From assembly GCF_016313185.1 (NCBI RefSeq), contig NZ_CP066218.1, positions 4,402,001-4,466,000 of the forward strand: DNA of 64,000 nucleotides, given 5' to 3'. The notes under the pieces are model-generated. The model was given only the letters and a program-made list of their open reading frames with translations. It did not search any database and was not told the origin of the DNA. Shown here one piece after another: positions 47,576 to 56,200 of the stretch (position 1 is the stretch's first letter; each line of letters begins with the position of its first letter). The position numbers and the translations under genes are program-made. Source of the DNA: Mycolicibacterium baixiangningiae (GTDB lineage: Bacteria; Actinomycetota; Actinomycetes; Mycobacteriales; Mycobacteriaceae).

Positions 47576-49230
47576 ACCGTCTCCCCTGCCGGTTGCCGTT
47601 CACGCCCACCCCGGCGCGGTGCCTTGTCGGGCTGAATGGGCTTCAGCGGCAACGGACTCGTCGTCACCTTGTGCCCGCGGACGAGCGGCAGGGTCATCCG
47701 GAAGCAGGCACCCTTACCGGGTTCCCCCCACGCTTCGAGGCGGCCCTGATGCAACCGCGCGTCCTCGATGCTGATCGCCAGACCCAGTCCGGTCCCGCCG
47801 GAGCGACGCACACGCGACGGATCCGACCGCCAGAAGCGGCTGAACACCAATTTCTCCTCGCCCGGTCGCAAGCCGACACCGAAGTCACGCACCGTCACGG
47901 CCACCGTGTCCTCGTCGGCGGCCATCCGGATACGCACCGGCTTGTGCTCGGCGTGGTCGATCGCGTTGGCGATGAGATTGCGCAGGATCCGTTCCACCCG
48001 GCGCGGATCCACCTCGGCGATGACCTCCTCGGCGGGCTGGTCGACGACCAGTTCGATCTCCGCCGACTGCGCGAGGTGACCGACGTTGTCCAGGGCGCTC
48101 TGCACCGTGGTGCGCAGATCCACCGACTCCACCGACAGTTCGGCGACACCGGCGTCGTGGCGGGAGATCTCCAGCAGATCGCTGAGCAGAGTCTCGAATC
48201 GGTCGAGTTCGTTGACCATCAACTCGGTCGAACGCCGCAGCGCAGGCTCGAGTTCGTCGCTGTGGTCGTGGATCAGATCGGCGGCCATCCGCACGGTCGT
48301 CAACGGCGTCCGCAACTCGTGAGATACGTCAGAGGTGAAGCGGCGCTGTAGATTCCCGAACTCCTCGAGCTGGGTGATCTGACGCTGCAGGCTCTCGGCC
48401 ATATCGTTGAACGACACCGCCAGACGCGCCATGTCGTCCTCGCCGCGCACCGGCATGCGTTCGGAGAGATGCCCTTCGGCGAACCGCTCGGCGATGCGCG
48501 ACGCCGACCGCACCGGCAGCACGATCTGGCGGGCCACCAGCAGCGCGATCGCGGCCAACAACCCCAACAGCACCACACCGCCGGTGGCCATCGTGCCGCG
48601 CACCAACGCGATCGTCGACTCCTCGTTGTTCAACGGGAAGATCAGGTACAGCTCGAGGTTGGTGACCTCCGACGACGTCGGGCTGCCGACGATGAGGGCC
48701 GGACCGGAGAAGCCGTCGGTGTGCACGGTCGCGTACTGGTAGCTGACCTGGCCGGCCTTGACGAAGTCGCGCAACGCCTCGGGCACCTGGCTGACGGGTC
48801 CTGCGGCGGTGGCGGCGCGAGGACCGTCACCCGGCACCACCAGCACCGCGTCGTAGGCGCCGGCGGGTCCGCTGCCGGCGTCCGCCTTGCGGTCGATCAG
48901 CGTGTTCCTCGCCAGCTGCAGACTGCTGTCCAGCGAGCGGGTCTCCTCGCCGCCCACGATTCCGCCCACGGTGTTGCGGGCCTGGTCGATCTCCTCGGTC
49001 GCCGCCTTCACCTTGACCTCGAGGATGCGATCGGTGATCTGACTGGTCAGCACGAAGCCCAACACCAGGATCACCGCGAGCGACAGCCCCAGCGTCAAGC
49101 TGACCACCCGCAACTGCAGCGATCGACGCCACACCAGGCTCAACGCCCGTCCCAGTGCACCGAGCCCGCGGATCAGCGGTCCAGACCGCCAGAAGCCGCC
49201 TCGGATACGCCGTCGCGCGCCCCAGATCAC
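47572..49230 (-). CDS. mtrB: MtrB sensor histidine kinase
   Basis: 552 residues. Transmembrane segment near residues 40-65, extracellular sensor, a second membrane segment ([21 protein letters not shown]), HAMP, HisKA with [15 protein letters not shown] and an HATPase with [11 protein letters not shown] and [21 protein letters not shown]. It phosphorylates MtrA and controls cell division and wall genes. Matches Rv3245c. Starts at GTG 49230 overlapping mtrA. Confidence 0.95.
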   Translation of the reverse strand: MIWGARRRIRGGFWRSGPLIRGLGALGRALSLVWRRSLQLRVVSLTLGLSLAVILVLGFVLTSQITDRILEVKVKAATEEIDQARNTVGGIVGGEETRSLDSSLQLARNTLIDRKADAGSGPAGAYDAVLVVPGDGPRAATAAGPVSQVPEALRDFVKAGQVSYQYATVHTDGFSGPALIVGSPTSSEVTNLELYLIFPLNNEESTIALVRGTMATGGVVLLGLLAAIALLVARQIVLPVRSASRIAERFAEGHLSERMPVRGEDDMARLAVSFNDMAESLQRQITQLEEFGNLQRRFTSDVSHELRTPLTTVRMAADLIHDHSDELEPALRRSTELMVNELDRFETLLSDLLEISRHDAGVAELSVESVDLRTTVQSALDNVGHLAQSAEIELVVDQPAEEVIAEVDPRRVERILRNLIANAIDHAEHKPVRIRMAADEDTVAVTVRDFGVGLRPGEEKLVFSRFWRSDPSRVRRSGGTGLGLAISIEDARLHQGRLEAWGEPGKGACFRMTLPLVRGHKVTTSPLPLKPIQPDKAPRRGGRERQPAGETV

Positions 49231-49913
49231 GGAGGTCCGGCCTTGTATCCCACTCCTCGAACGGTCAACACCACCTGCGGGTTCTCCGGATCTTTCTCGA
49301 CCTTGGCCCGCAACCGCTGGACATGCACGTTCACCAAACGGGTGTCAGCGGGGTGACGGTATCCCCACACCTGTTCGAGCAGCACATCTCGAGTAAACAC
49401 CTGGCGCGGTTTGCGTGCCAGCGCCACCAACAGGTCGAACTCCAGGGGTGTCAGCGAAATCTGCTCGCCCTGCCGGGTGACCTTGTGGGCGGGTACGTCG
49501 ATCTCCACATCGCCGATCGACAGCATCTCCGCGGGCTCGTCTTCGTTGCGGCGCAACCGGGCACGCACACGGGCGACGAGTTCCTTGGGTTTGAACGGCT
49601 TCATCACGTAGTCGTCGGCGCCGGACTCCAGGCCCAGCACGACGTCGACCGTGTCGGTCTTCGCGGTGAGCATGACGATCGGCACACCGGAGTCCGCCCG
49701 CAACACGCGGCAGACGTCGATCCCGTTCATGCCGGGCAGCATCAGGTCCAGCAACACCAGATCCGGCCGGAGTTCCCGCACGGCGGTGAGTGCCTGGGTG
49801 CCGTCACCGATGACGGCGGTGTCGAATCCTTCCCCGCGCAGGACGATGGTGAGCATCTCGGCCAGCGATGGGTCGTCGTCGACAACCAGAATCCTTTGCC
49901 TCATGGTGTCCAT
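49227..49913 (-). CDS. mtrA: MtrA response regulator
   Basis: 228 residues, essentially the mycobacterial MtrA. The receiver has the acidic pocket D13/D14 and the phospho-acceptor D56; the C-terminal OmpR-type winged helix covers about 130-228 ([32 protein letters not shown]). It regulates replication initiation, division and cell-wall genes. Matches Rv3246c. Head of mtrA-mtrB-lpqB. Confidence 0.97.
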   Translation of the reverse strand: MDTMRQRILVVDDDPSLAEMLTIVLRGEGFDTAVIGDGTQALTAVRELRPDLVLLDLMLPGMNGIDVCRVLRADSGVPIVMLTAKTDTVDVVLGLESGADDYVMKPFKPKELVARVRARLRRNEDEPAEMLSIGDVEIDVPAHKVTRQGEQISLTPLEFDLLVALARKPRQVFTRDVLLEQVWGYRHPADTRLVNVHVQRLRAKVEKDPENPQVVLTVRGVGYKAGPP

Positions 49914-49932
49914 GGTGTCACCAGATCGCGAT

Positions 49933-49960
49933 AAAACCCCGCTACCACACGGGGCGTTTC
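49933..49960 (-). terminator. tmk terminator
   Basis: On the minus strand a CCCCG stem with its complement CGGGG around an 8-base loop is followed by TTTTA (49936-49932). It lies between tmk and mtrA, so tmk readthrough into mtrA would be limited, unlike the operon described for M. tuberculosis. Confidence 0.6.
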
Positions 49961-49971
49961 GCCTGTTGACC

Positions 49972-50604
49972 TCAGGAAGCGGTGAGCTTTCCGGTCAGCG
50001 TCACCGCGTCGACATCCGGGCCGGCCACGATCCAGCGCCCGCACCAGTCGGCCGCGGCGAGCGTGGTGTAGACCTCGCCGGTGCGGCGCTGTAGACCACC
50101 GTCACGCTCATAGGCGTCCCTGGCGCGGTCGGCTTCCTGTTCGGCCCGGCGCTCGGCGCGCTCGGCCGCCAGCGCGGTCGGCACGTCGAGCAGGATCTGC
50201 CAGTCGGCCGTGGGCAGTTCCAAGCGGTCGTATTCGAGGGTGCGCACCCACTCGACCACTTCCCCGTCCGCGGGCTGGTGCAGGCGCGCGGCGCTGTACG
50301 CGGCGTTGGAGGCGACATAGCGGTCGAGGATCACGACGTCATAGGCGCCGGTGAGGTGATCGATCTCCGCGCGGGCGTCCGCGCGGTCGAGGGCGAACAG
50401 CACCGCCATCGCGTACACCGACTCCGCGAGGTCGCCGTGCCCGCCGTGCAGTGCTTCGGCGGCCAGGTCGGCGGTCACCGACCGGTGGTAGCGCGGGAAG
50501 GCCAGCGTCGCGACCGAGCGGCCGACCCCTTCGAGGGCGGCGCGCATGCCATTGGTCAGTGTCCGCTTGCCGGCGCCGTCGACACCCTCGATCGCGATGA
50601 GCAC
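49972..50604 (-). CDS. tmk: Thymidylate kinase
   Basis: 210 residues. P-loop EGVDGAGKRTL, the DRY motif DRYVASNAAYSAAR and a lid region rich in Arg/Glu. It phosphorylates dTMP to dTDP. GTG 50604 (VLIAIEGVDGAGK) is the natural start. Matches Rv3247c. Confidence 0.95.
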   Translation of the reverse strand: MLIAIEGVDGAGKRTLTNGMRAALEGVGRSVATLAFPRYHRSVTADLAAEALHGGHGDLAESVYAMAVLFALDRADARAEIDHLTGAYDVVILDRYVASNAAYSAARLHQPADGEVVEWVRTLEYDRLELPTADWQILLDVPTALAAERAERRAEQEADRARDAYERDGGLQRRTGEVYTTLAAADWCGRWIVAGPDVDAVTLTGKLTAS

Positions 50605-50640
50605 GCGCCGAGCGTATCGGGGTCCGGGCCGGTTGCGGGG

Positions 50641-51900
50641 TCAGCCGGCAGGAGCGAGCCAGGCCAGCGCGGCCACCACCAGCGCCTCGGTCGCGGTGTC
50701 GAGAGTCGGTTGGATGACGGGCGCGAATTTCGGCGAATGGTTCACCGGGATGTCCTGCTCGACGCGTCCGGCTTCGGCAGCCCTGCCGAAGGCCGCCCCA
50801 TCGATGCCACCGACACCCCAGTACGTGTAGGGCACGCCGAGGGCCTTGGGGATCTCGCTGAAATCCTCGCTGGCGGCGCCCTGCGGCATCTCCCAGCAGT
50901 TGTCACCGAAGAACGCGGCGAACGCCTCGTGTACGCGCGACGTGGCGTCCAGGTCGTTGTCGGTCAGCGGGAACCGGTCGAACAGCTCGAACTCCGGCTC
51001 CCTGGGCGACCCGGACGCCGCGCATTCGGCCGTGACGATGCGGCGGATGGCGTCGAGGATGGTGGTGCGGGTCTGGTCGCTGTAGGTGCGGATGTTGAGC
51101 TGCAGCACGGCGCGATCGGGGATGACGTTGCTCTTGCTGCCCGATTGGATGCTGCCGACGGTGAGTACGGCGGGCTCGACCGGCGCGACCTCCCGGGAGA
51201 CGACCGTCTGCAACCGCACCACGATCATGGCCGCGAGCACCACCGGATCGACCGACGACTGGGGCATCGAACCGTGAGCTCCCCTGCCGTGCACGGTGAT
51301 TCGCATACTGTCCGCCGCGGCCAGGAAAGGGCCGGAGTGGGTGCCGACCATGCCCGCGGGCAGGGGCAGCACATGCTGTCCGAGCGCGACGTCGACCGCC
51401 GGTAGTGCGTCCGCCAAGCCGTCGTCGACCATGGCCCGGGCACCGTCGGCCGTCTCCTCGGCGGGCTGGAACAGAGCGACCACCGTCCCGCGCCACTGGT
51501 CGGCACCGTCGGCGAGCAGTTGGGCCGCGCCCAGCAATGCCGTGACGTGGACATCGTGTCCGCATGCGTGCATCACCGGAACCTCGTGGCCGTCACGATC
51601 GGTGCCCCGCACGGTGCTGGCGTAGTCCAGTCCGGTGTCCTCGGCCACGGGAAGCGCGTCCATGTCGGCCCGCAGCAGCACCACAGCGCCCGGCCCATTG
51701 TCGAGCACACCGAACACACCCGTCCCGCCGATGCCGTCGTGCACCTGGTACCCCAGGCCGCCGAGCCGGTCGGCGACCTTGCGGGCAGTGCCGAATTCCT
51801 GGTGTGACAGCTCGGGGTGCCGGTGTAGGTCGCGGTAGCAATCCTGCTGCCAGTCGCGAATTGCGGACAGACCGCTGAGCACGGTGTCGGTGGCTGTCAT
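50641..51900 (-). CDS. M20-family amidohydrolase
   Basis: 419 residues of the M20D peptidase/amidohydrolase family. Metal-binding motifs are LHRHPELSHQEF, the ADMDALP block and MHACGHDVHVTALL with EETADGA. Family members cleave N-acyl or N-aminoacyl bonds (hippurate hydrolase, IAA-amino acid hydrolase). No substrate can be assigned; a hippurate hydrolase would fit the benzoate pathway but this is a guess. In M. tuberculosis sahH occupies the place after tmk, so synteny breaks here. Confidence 0.85.
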   Translation of the reverse strand: MTATDTVLSGLSAIRDWQQDCYRDLHRHPELSHQEFGTARKVADRLGGLGYQVHDGIGGTGVFGVLDNGPGAVVLLRADMDALPVAEDTGLDYASTVRGTDRDGHEVPVMHACGHDVHVTALLGAAQLLADGADQWRGTVVALFQPAEETADGARAMVDDGLADALPAVDVALGQHVLPLPAGMVGTHSGPFLAAADSMRITVHGRGAHGSMPQSSVDPVVLAAMIVVRLQTVVSREVAPVEPAVLTVGSIQSGSKSNVIPDRAVLQLNIRTYSDQTRTTILDAIRRIVTAECAASGSPREPEFELFDRFPLTDNDLDATSRVHEAFAAFFGDNCWEMPQGAASEDFSEIPKALGVPYTYWGVGGIDGAAFGRAAEAGRVEQDIPVNHSPKFAPVIQPTLDTATEALVVAALAWLAPAG

Positions 51901-52182
51901 GTGTGCACTCCCTCTGCGGTCGGTGACACGACTCCATTCCGGAGTACCTCTTCGATTCCGTCGGAAACTCCGCTGTGCCGCCGGTATCGGCGGTTAGACG
52001 CACCACGACGACGGTCGGTTCCGGCGGGCGCACAACTGGTGCAAGGAACCCTCCTCAGCCGCCGATAAGCTTCTCAACAGCCGGCCGGGAGTTTGCTGTA
52101 TGTCGCCGGCCCGCCGCACCGTCGCGCGATGTGCCGTTCTCGAAGTCGAAGCCGACCGCCTAGTCACTGGAGGGTTCACCGA
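51901..52182. other. 282-base divergent intergenic region before the toxin locus
   Basis: It separates the leftward amidohydrolase from the rightward WXG100 genes and so should contain both promoters. Base composition falls somewhat here. No strong hairpin or known operator is visible. The GGAGGG ribosome binding site of the first WXG100 gene stands at its end. Confidence 0.4.
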
Positions 52183-52932
52183 ATGGGGCAATCGGTAGAA
52201 GTCGTCGTATCAGAACTCGATTCGGCAGCGTCACGTCTGGCAGACGCCGGGCAGCGCCTCCAGGACGGCCTGTCGGGGGTGGATCTCGAAGTCGATCAGC
52301 TACTCGGATCCGGGTGGAAGGGCGGGGCCGCCTCGGCCTTCGGGACCGAATGGGAGAAGTGGCACAGCGGGGCCGGCCAGGTCGTCCGTGGTTTGCAGAC
52401 GATGTCGCAGTGGCTGACGGTCGCCGCCAAGGAGTACGCGAAGACCGACGAGCAGGCAGCAGGCGCGCTCGGCTCATCGATGCAGGACCCGGGCGGATCG
52501 GGAGCGCCTGCGGCGGGTGGGGCTGCCGGTGGTGGGGCCGCCGCCTGGCAGAGCGCGGACGGCGCGGCAAGCAGTCAGCGCGGTACCGCCGACCTGGCGC
52601 AGCAGATGAACCTCGCGCCGCCGGCGAGCGCGCCCGCGGCGAGCGCGCCGGCGGCGCAACTCGGTCAGTTCGTCCCGACGGCTGCGCAGGCGGTGCAGGG
52701 GGCCGCCGGACAGTCCGCCCAGGCGGCCGGCGGGTTGGCGCAGCAAGCCGCCGCGCTGGCGCAACAGATCGTCGAGCTGGCACAGCAGGCCGGCGACGAG
52801 AAAGACGAATCAGAAGAGGAGCCGCCCGGCGATTCGGCAACACTCGGTGACCTCAGTGGGTCTACCGCCCCCGTGGAGCCTGCCAAGCCGTCGCCCGAGC
52901 GCGCGCGCCTTCTGGGAGATCAGCTGCGATGA
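52183..52932 (+). CDS. WXG100-type protein with long Ala/Gln-rich tail (EsxF-like place)
   Basis: 249 residues. The first ~95 residues are a WXG100 helical hairpin with the W-K-G turn (GSGWKGGAASAFGTEW). Then comes a low-complexity tail rich in Ala, Gln, Gly and Pro ending in an acidic stretch (EKDESEEEPPGD). It takes the place of esxF in the M. tuberculosis esxF-esxE-cpnT locus, but EsxF has no such tail. Probably secreted by an ESX/type VII system with the next gene's product. ATG 52183 has a strong GGAGGG site. Overlaps the next gene by ATGA. Confidence 0.78.
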   Translation: MGQSVEVVVSELDSAASRLADAGQRLQDGLSGVDLEVDQLLGSGWKGGAASAFGTEWEKWHSGAGQVVRGLQTMSQWLTVAAKEYAKTDEQAAGALGSSMQDPGGSGAPAAGGAAGGGAAAWQSADGAASSQRGTADLAQQMNLAPPASAPAASAPAAQLGQFVPTAAQAVQGAAGQSAQAAGGLAQQAAALAQQIVELAQQAGDEKDESEEEPPGDSATLGDLSGSTAPVEPAKPSPERARLLGDQLR

Positions 52933-53216
52933 CCGAGTTGGTGGTGAGTTTTCCTCAGATGCAGTCGGCCATCGCTCATATGACTGAATTCGGGCGCGAC
53001 GTCGCCGAGGTCCTCGAGGACGTCGACCGAACGATGGCCGCCTTGCGCGCGACGTGGCACGGCGAGGCATCTGATGCCCAGGCGCACGCACAGCAGCAGT
53101 GGGAAGACGGTGCCGAACAGATGAAAGAGGCGTTGTCGCAACTACAGAAGATCGCTGAGACGGCGCGCAAGAACTACGCCGATGCCGTGGAGAAGAACGG
53201 CCGGATGTGGGAGTAG
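52929..53216 (+). CDS. WXG100 protein, EsxE-like
   Basis: 95 residues, full-length WXG100 fold: two helices around the W-H-G turn (LRATWHGEASDAQAHAQQQW), C-terminal KNYADAVEKNGRMWE. It would form a heterodimer with the preceding protein and be secreted by type VII. ATG 52929 overlaps the upstream stop and its end overlaps the toxin start by 10 bases, so the three genes are tightly coupled, as in esxF-esxE-cpnT. Confidence 0.85.
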   Translation: MTELVVSFPQMQSAIAHMTEFGRDVAEVLEDVDRTMAALRATWHGEASDAQAHAQQQWEDGAEQMKEALSQLQKIAETARKNYADAVEKNGRMWE

Positions 53217-56200
53217 CCGCGGGCACCCGGATTGAGGTCGACCCCAACGCACTGGTCGCTGCGGGCAAGCAGATGGGCTTGCTCGGCACGCAGTTGGGCA
53301 TGCTGTCGGACGCGTTGGGCCAGGTGGTGTCCGGCGGCATCGCCTCGGGCACCGACCCGGCGGGTTTGGACTTCGGGTTGAAATACGGCGACCAGGCGCA
53401 GGAATTCGCCACCGGCCTGGCCGATGCGGCGAACGCCTTCAAGTCCGTGGGCTTCATGCTCGAGGCGACGGGTCACAACTACAAGAACGCCGACGCGGCG
53501 TCGACCGTCGGCGGATCGGGGCCGGCGGGTGGTGTCGGCAGCGAGCCCAGCGAGACCAAGCCCGGCGATGCCGCCACCGGCCCGAATTCGACTACGGTGT
53601 CCCCGCCGGCCAAATGGCATCTGATCGTGCCCTTCCTGAACGTGATCCCCGGCGGCATGCTCGCGGGCGCAGCCCTGACGTGGCCGTCCGGGAACTCCGG
53701 GATGATGCGGCTCACCGCCGCGCAATGGCGCAACCTCGGTCAGGGCCTTTCGGTCTTCGACGATGCCGTCGCACCGGTGAAAGCCGTTGTGGCGGCACAA
53801 CAGATCCCCGAGGGTGGGAAGATCGACGAAGTCCTCGGCAAGTTGAGCGAGGCCGTGTCGAAGATGTCCACTTCAGCCTCCGGACTCGCCCAGGCCATCG
53901 ACGAATTCGCGGGCGGAGTGCAAGAGACCCAGGACGCCATCCGGCGACTGCTGGACCGGATCTCGTTGGACGGCGCGTGGGACATGGTGAAGGGGATCTT
54001 CACCGGCGAGGCCGACGACATCCTGCGCGAGGTCGCCCGAGACGTCGGCACGGTGCTGGAGAACTTCCAGCGGCAGGTCAAAGGAATCGTCGGCCTGTTA
54101 GGGGAACTCGCCGACGCGCTCGGCGACGCGGTGACGTCGTTGCAGAACTGGGTGCGGCCGCACTTGGAGGAACTGCTCGGCGACGAGGTCGGCGGAGCCC
54201 TCGCCGACGGATTCACGCTGTACACCGATTTCCAGGTGGGTCTGACGACGGGGTTGATCAACACCGTGGCGGGCACCGTCGCGATGGCCGACCCCGAGAC
54301 CTGGAAGGGCATGGCCCAAACCTTGATGACGGTGGCCAAGGATCCGTCGAAGCTACCCGGCGTCCTGGCCGACATGGGCAAGGAGTTCGTGGCTTGGGAC
54401 AAATGGTCCAGTGACCATCCGGGCCGAGCGGCGGGAGCGGCCGCGTTCAACATCGGATCACTGTTCGTTCCGGGCGGCGCACTGTCGAAGACGGGTTCGG
54501 TGGCCAGGGGCCTCAGCGCTACCAGGGGCCTGCTGGACAGCGGTCGGGTCCCGGGGTTGCGTGGGCTGGGCTCGGGGCCCGGTACCCGAGGTGCGGACGG
54601 CATGCCCGAACTCGAAAACGTCGGCGCGGGACTTCCGGATGCGCCGGAGGTCCGGACGCCCGCGATCCCGGAGTCCCTGATCGGCCCGACGGCGCCCGGT
54701 GGTATTGACGCACCCTCGAGCCAGCGCGGCCTCGAGGGTCCGGCGGGACCGCCCAACCCGCCAGGGTCGACGACGGGCACCCCGGGTGGTGGCGAGAGTC
54801 GCGGCTTCGGCGGCGGAGGTGACGGCCCGCCACCTGCTCCTCCTGGAACCCCAAGCGGGCCACCGGAATCCGGACCGGGGCGGGCCGACGGGCCGTCACC
54901 GCAGTCGCCGGCGTCGCCGGGGCCGGGTGCTGTTGACCCGCCGAGCCATGCGCCGACCGCCGGCGATTCTGCGCCGCCTGCCACCAACCACGCGCCTGAA
55001 TCGTCGGGTCCCTCGGCGTCACCCGACGCCGGCCGTTCGCCGTCGGAACCCAATCACCCACCGACCCAGCATCAACCGAGTGCGCCGGAGGCGAATCAGG
55101 CTCACAACGAAGCAAGCCATCCGGATGCCGGCACCCCGCCGCCGTCGCCCGACCGGCACGGCGGTGATCACGCGCCGAGTGAAACACGCTCGAACGCTGG
55201 CGAACACAACGATTATGACCGTTCGCACACGTCCGTTGATCAGCCCGTCGCCCACCCGCCCGCGGCCGAGCAACATGGTGGACACGAGCACACTCCGGCG
55301 GAGTCCACTCCTGCTGCGCAGCAACCACACACACCCAACGACGGCAACACGGGGCGGCAGGAATCTACGGGAGCCCCGCCGGTCGGTATGGCCGGCATCG
55401 GACCGATGGCGTCACACGCCCCGGGAGCGACGCACACACCGGACGCGCGGACACCCGACGCTCGTACGCCGGATGCGCGCACGCCGGATGCCCGAGCATC
55501 CGATAGTCGCACACCGGATGCGCGGACGCCTGAAAGCCCACGCGCGCAACAGCCGACGGCGACCGGGCCAGCGCCAGGGCACACGCCGTCAGCACCGGTA
55601 ACTCCGGCCGCGGCAAGTCAAGGGGCAACTGCGGCGGGTGAGCCGACACATGCCAGACCGGAGCCACACGCATCGCGACCAGAAGGCGACAAGCGGGACA
55701 GTCCTCCATCGACATCGCACACGGCGGCGCACCCAACCACCACCGGCGCCTCGAATAGCGATCGACCAGGCAATCAGCCAGATCCGCCTGGCTCCAACCA
55801 CAACGCCGGGTCGCCACATGACCAGTCACCGCACCAGTCAGGCCCGGTGGGTAATCCCGCAGATGCACGAACGTACGGGCCGCACGAGTTGAGGCCCGTC
55901 GAGAATCCCGCATACCAGACCGCGGTGGAAGATGCTCTTCGCAATCCTGACGGCGAGTACATCCGGCTTGCTGACCCGCGCACCAATAACTACGGGAGTC
56001 TCGTTAACGATGGCGGCCCGACGGTGCAGGGACGGTCCAACAACTGTCTCGACTGCTCGCTGTCGGCGTTGTCCTCATTCAGAGGGGAGCCGACGGTCTC
56101 GGCTCCGCGGTGGCCCGACAGGCTGCCAGACGGCCGGATCGACACTCAGACCGGCGAGGAGGGAGGGCTCCGCCGCGCCGCTGACTGGCTCCGTAGCGAG

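Noticed and set aside
50641..51900. Hippurate hydrolase feeding the benzoate pathway.
   Set aside because: The M20 family is too broad to assign the substrate and the gene is 25 kb from ben genes; kept as amidohydrolase.
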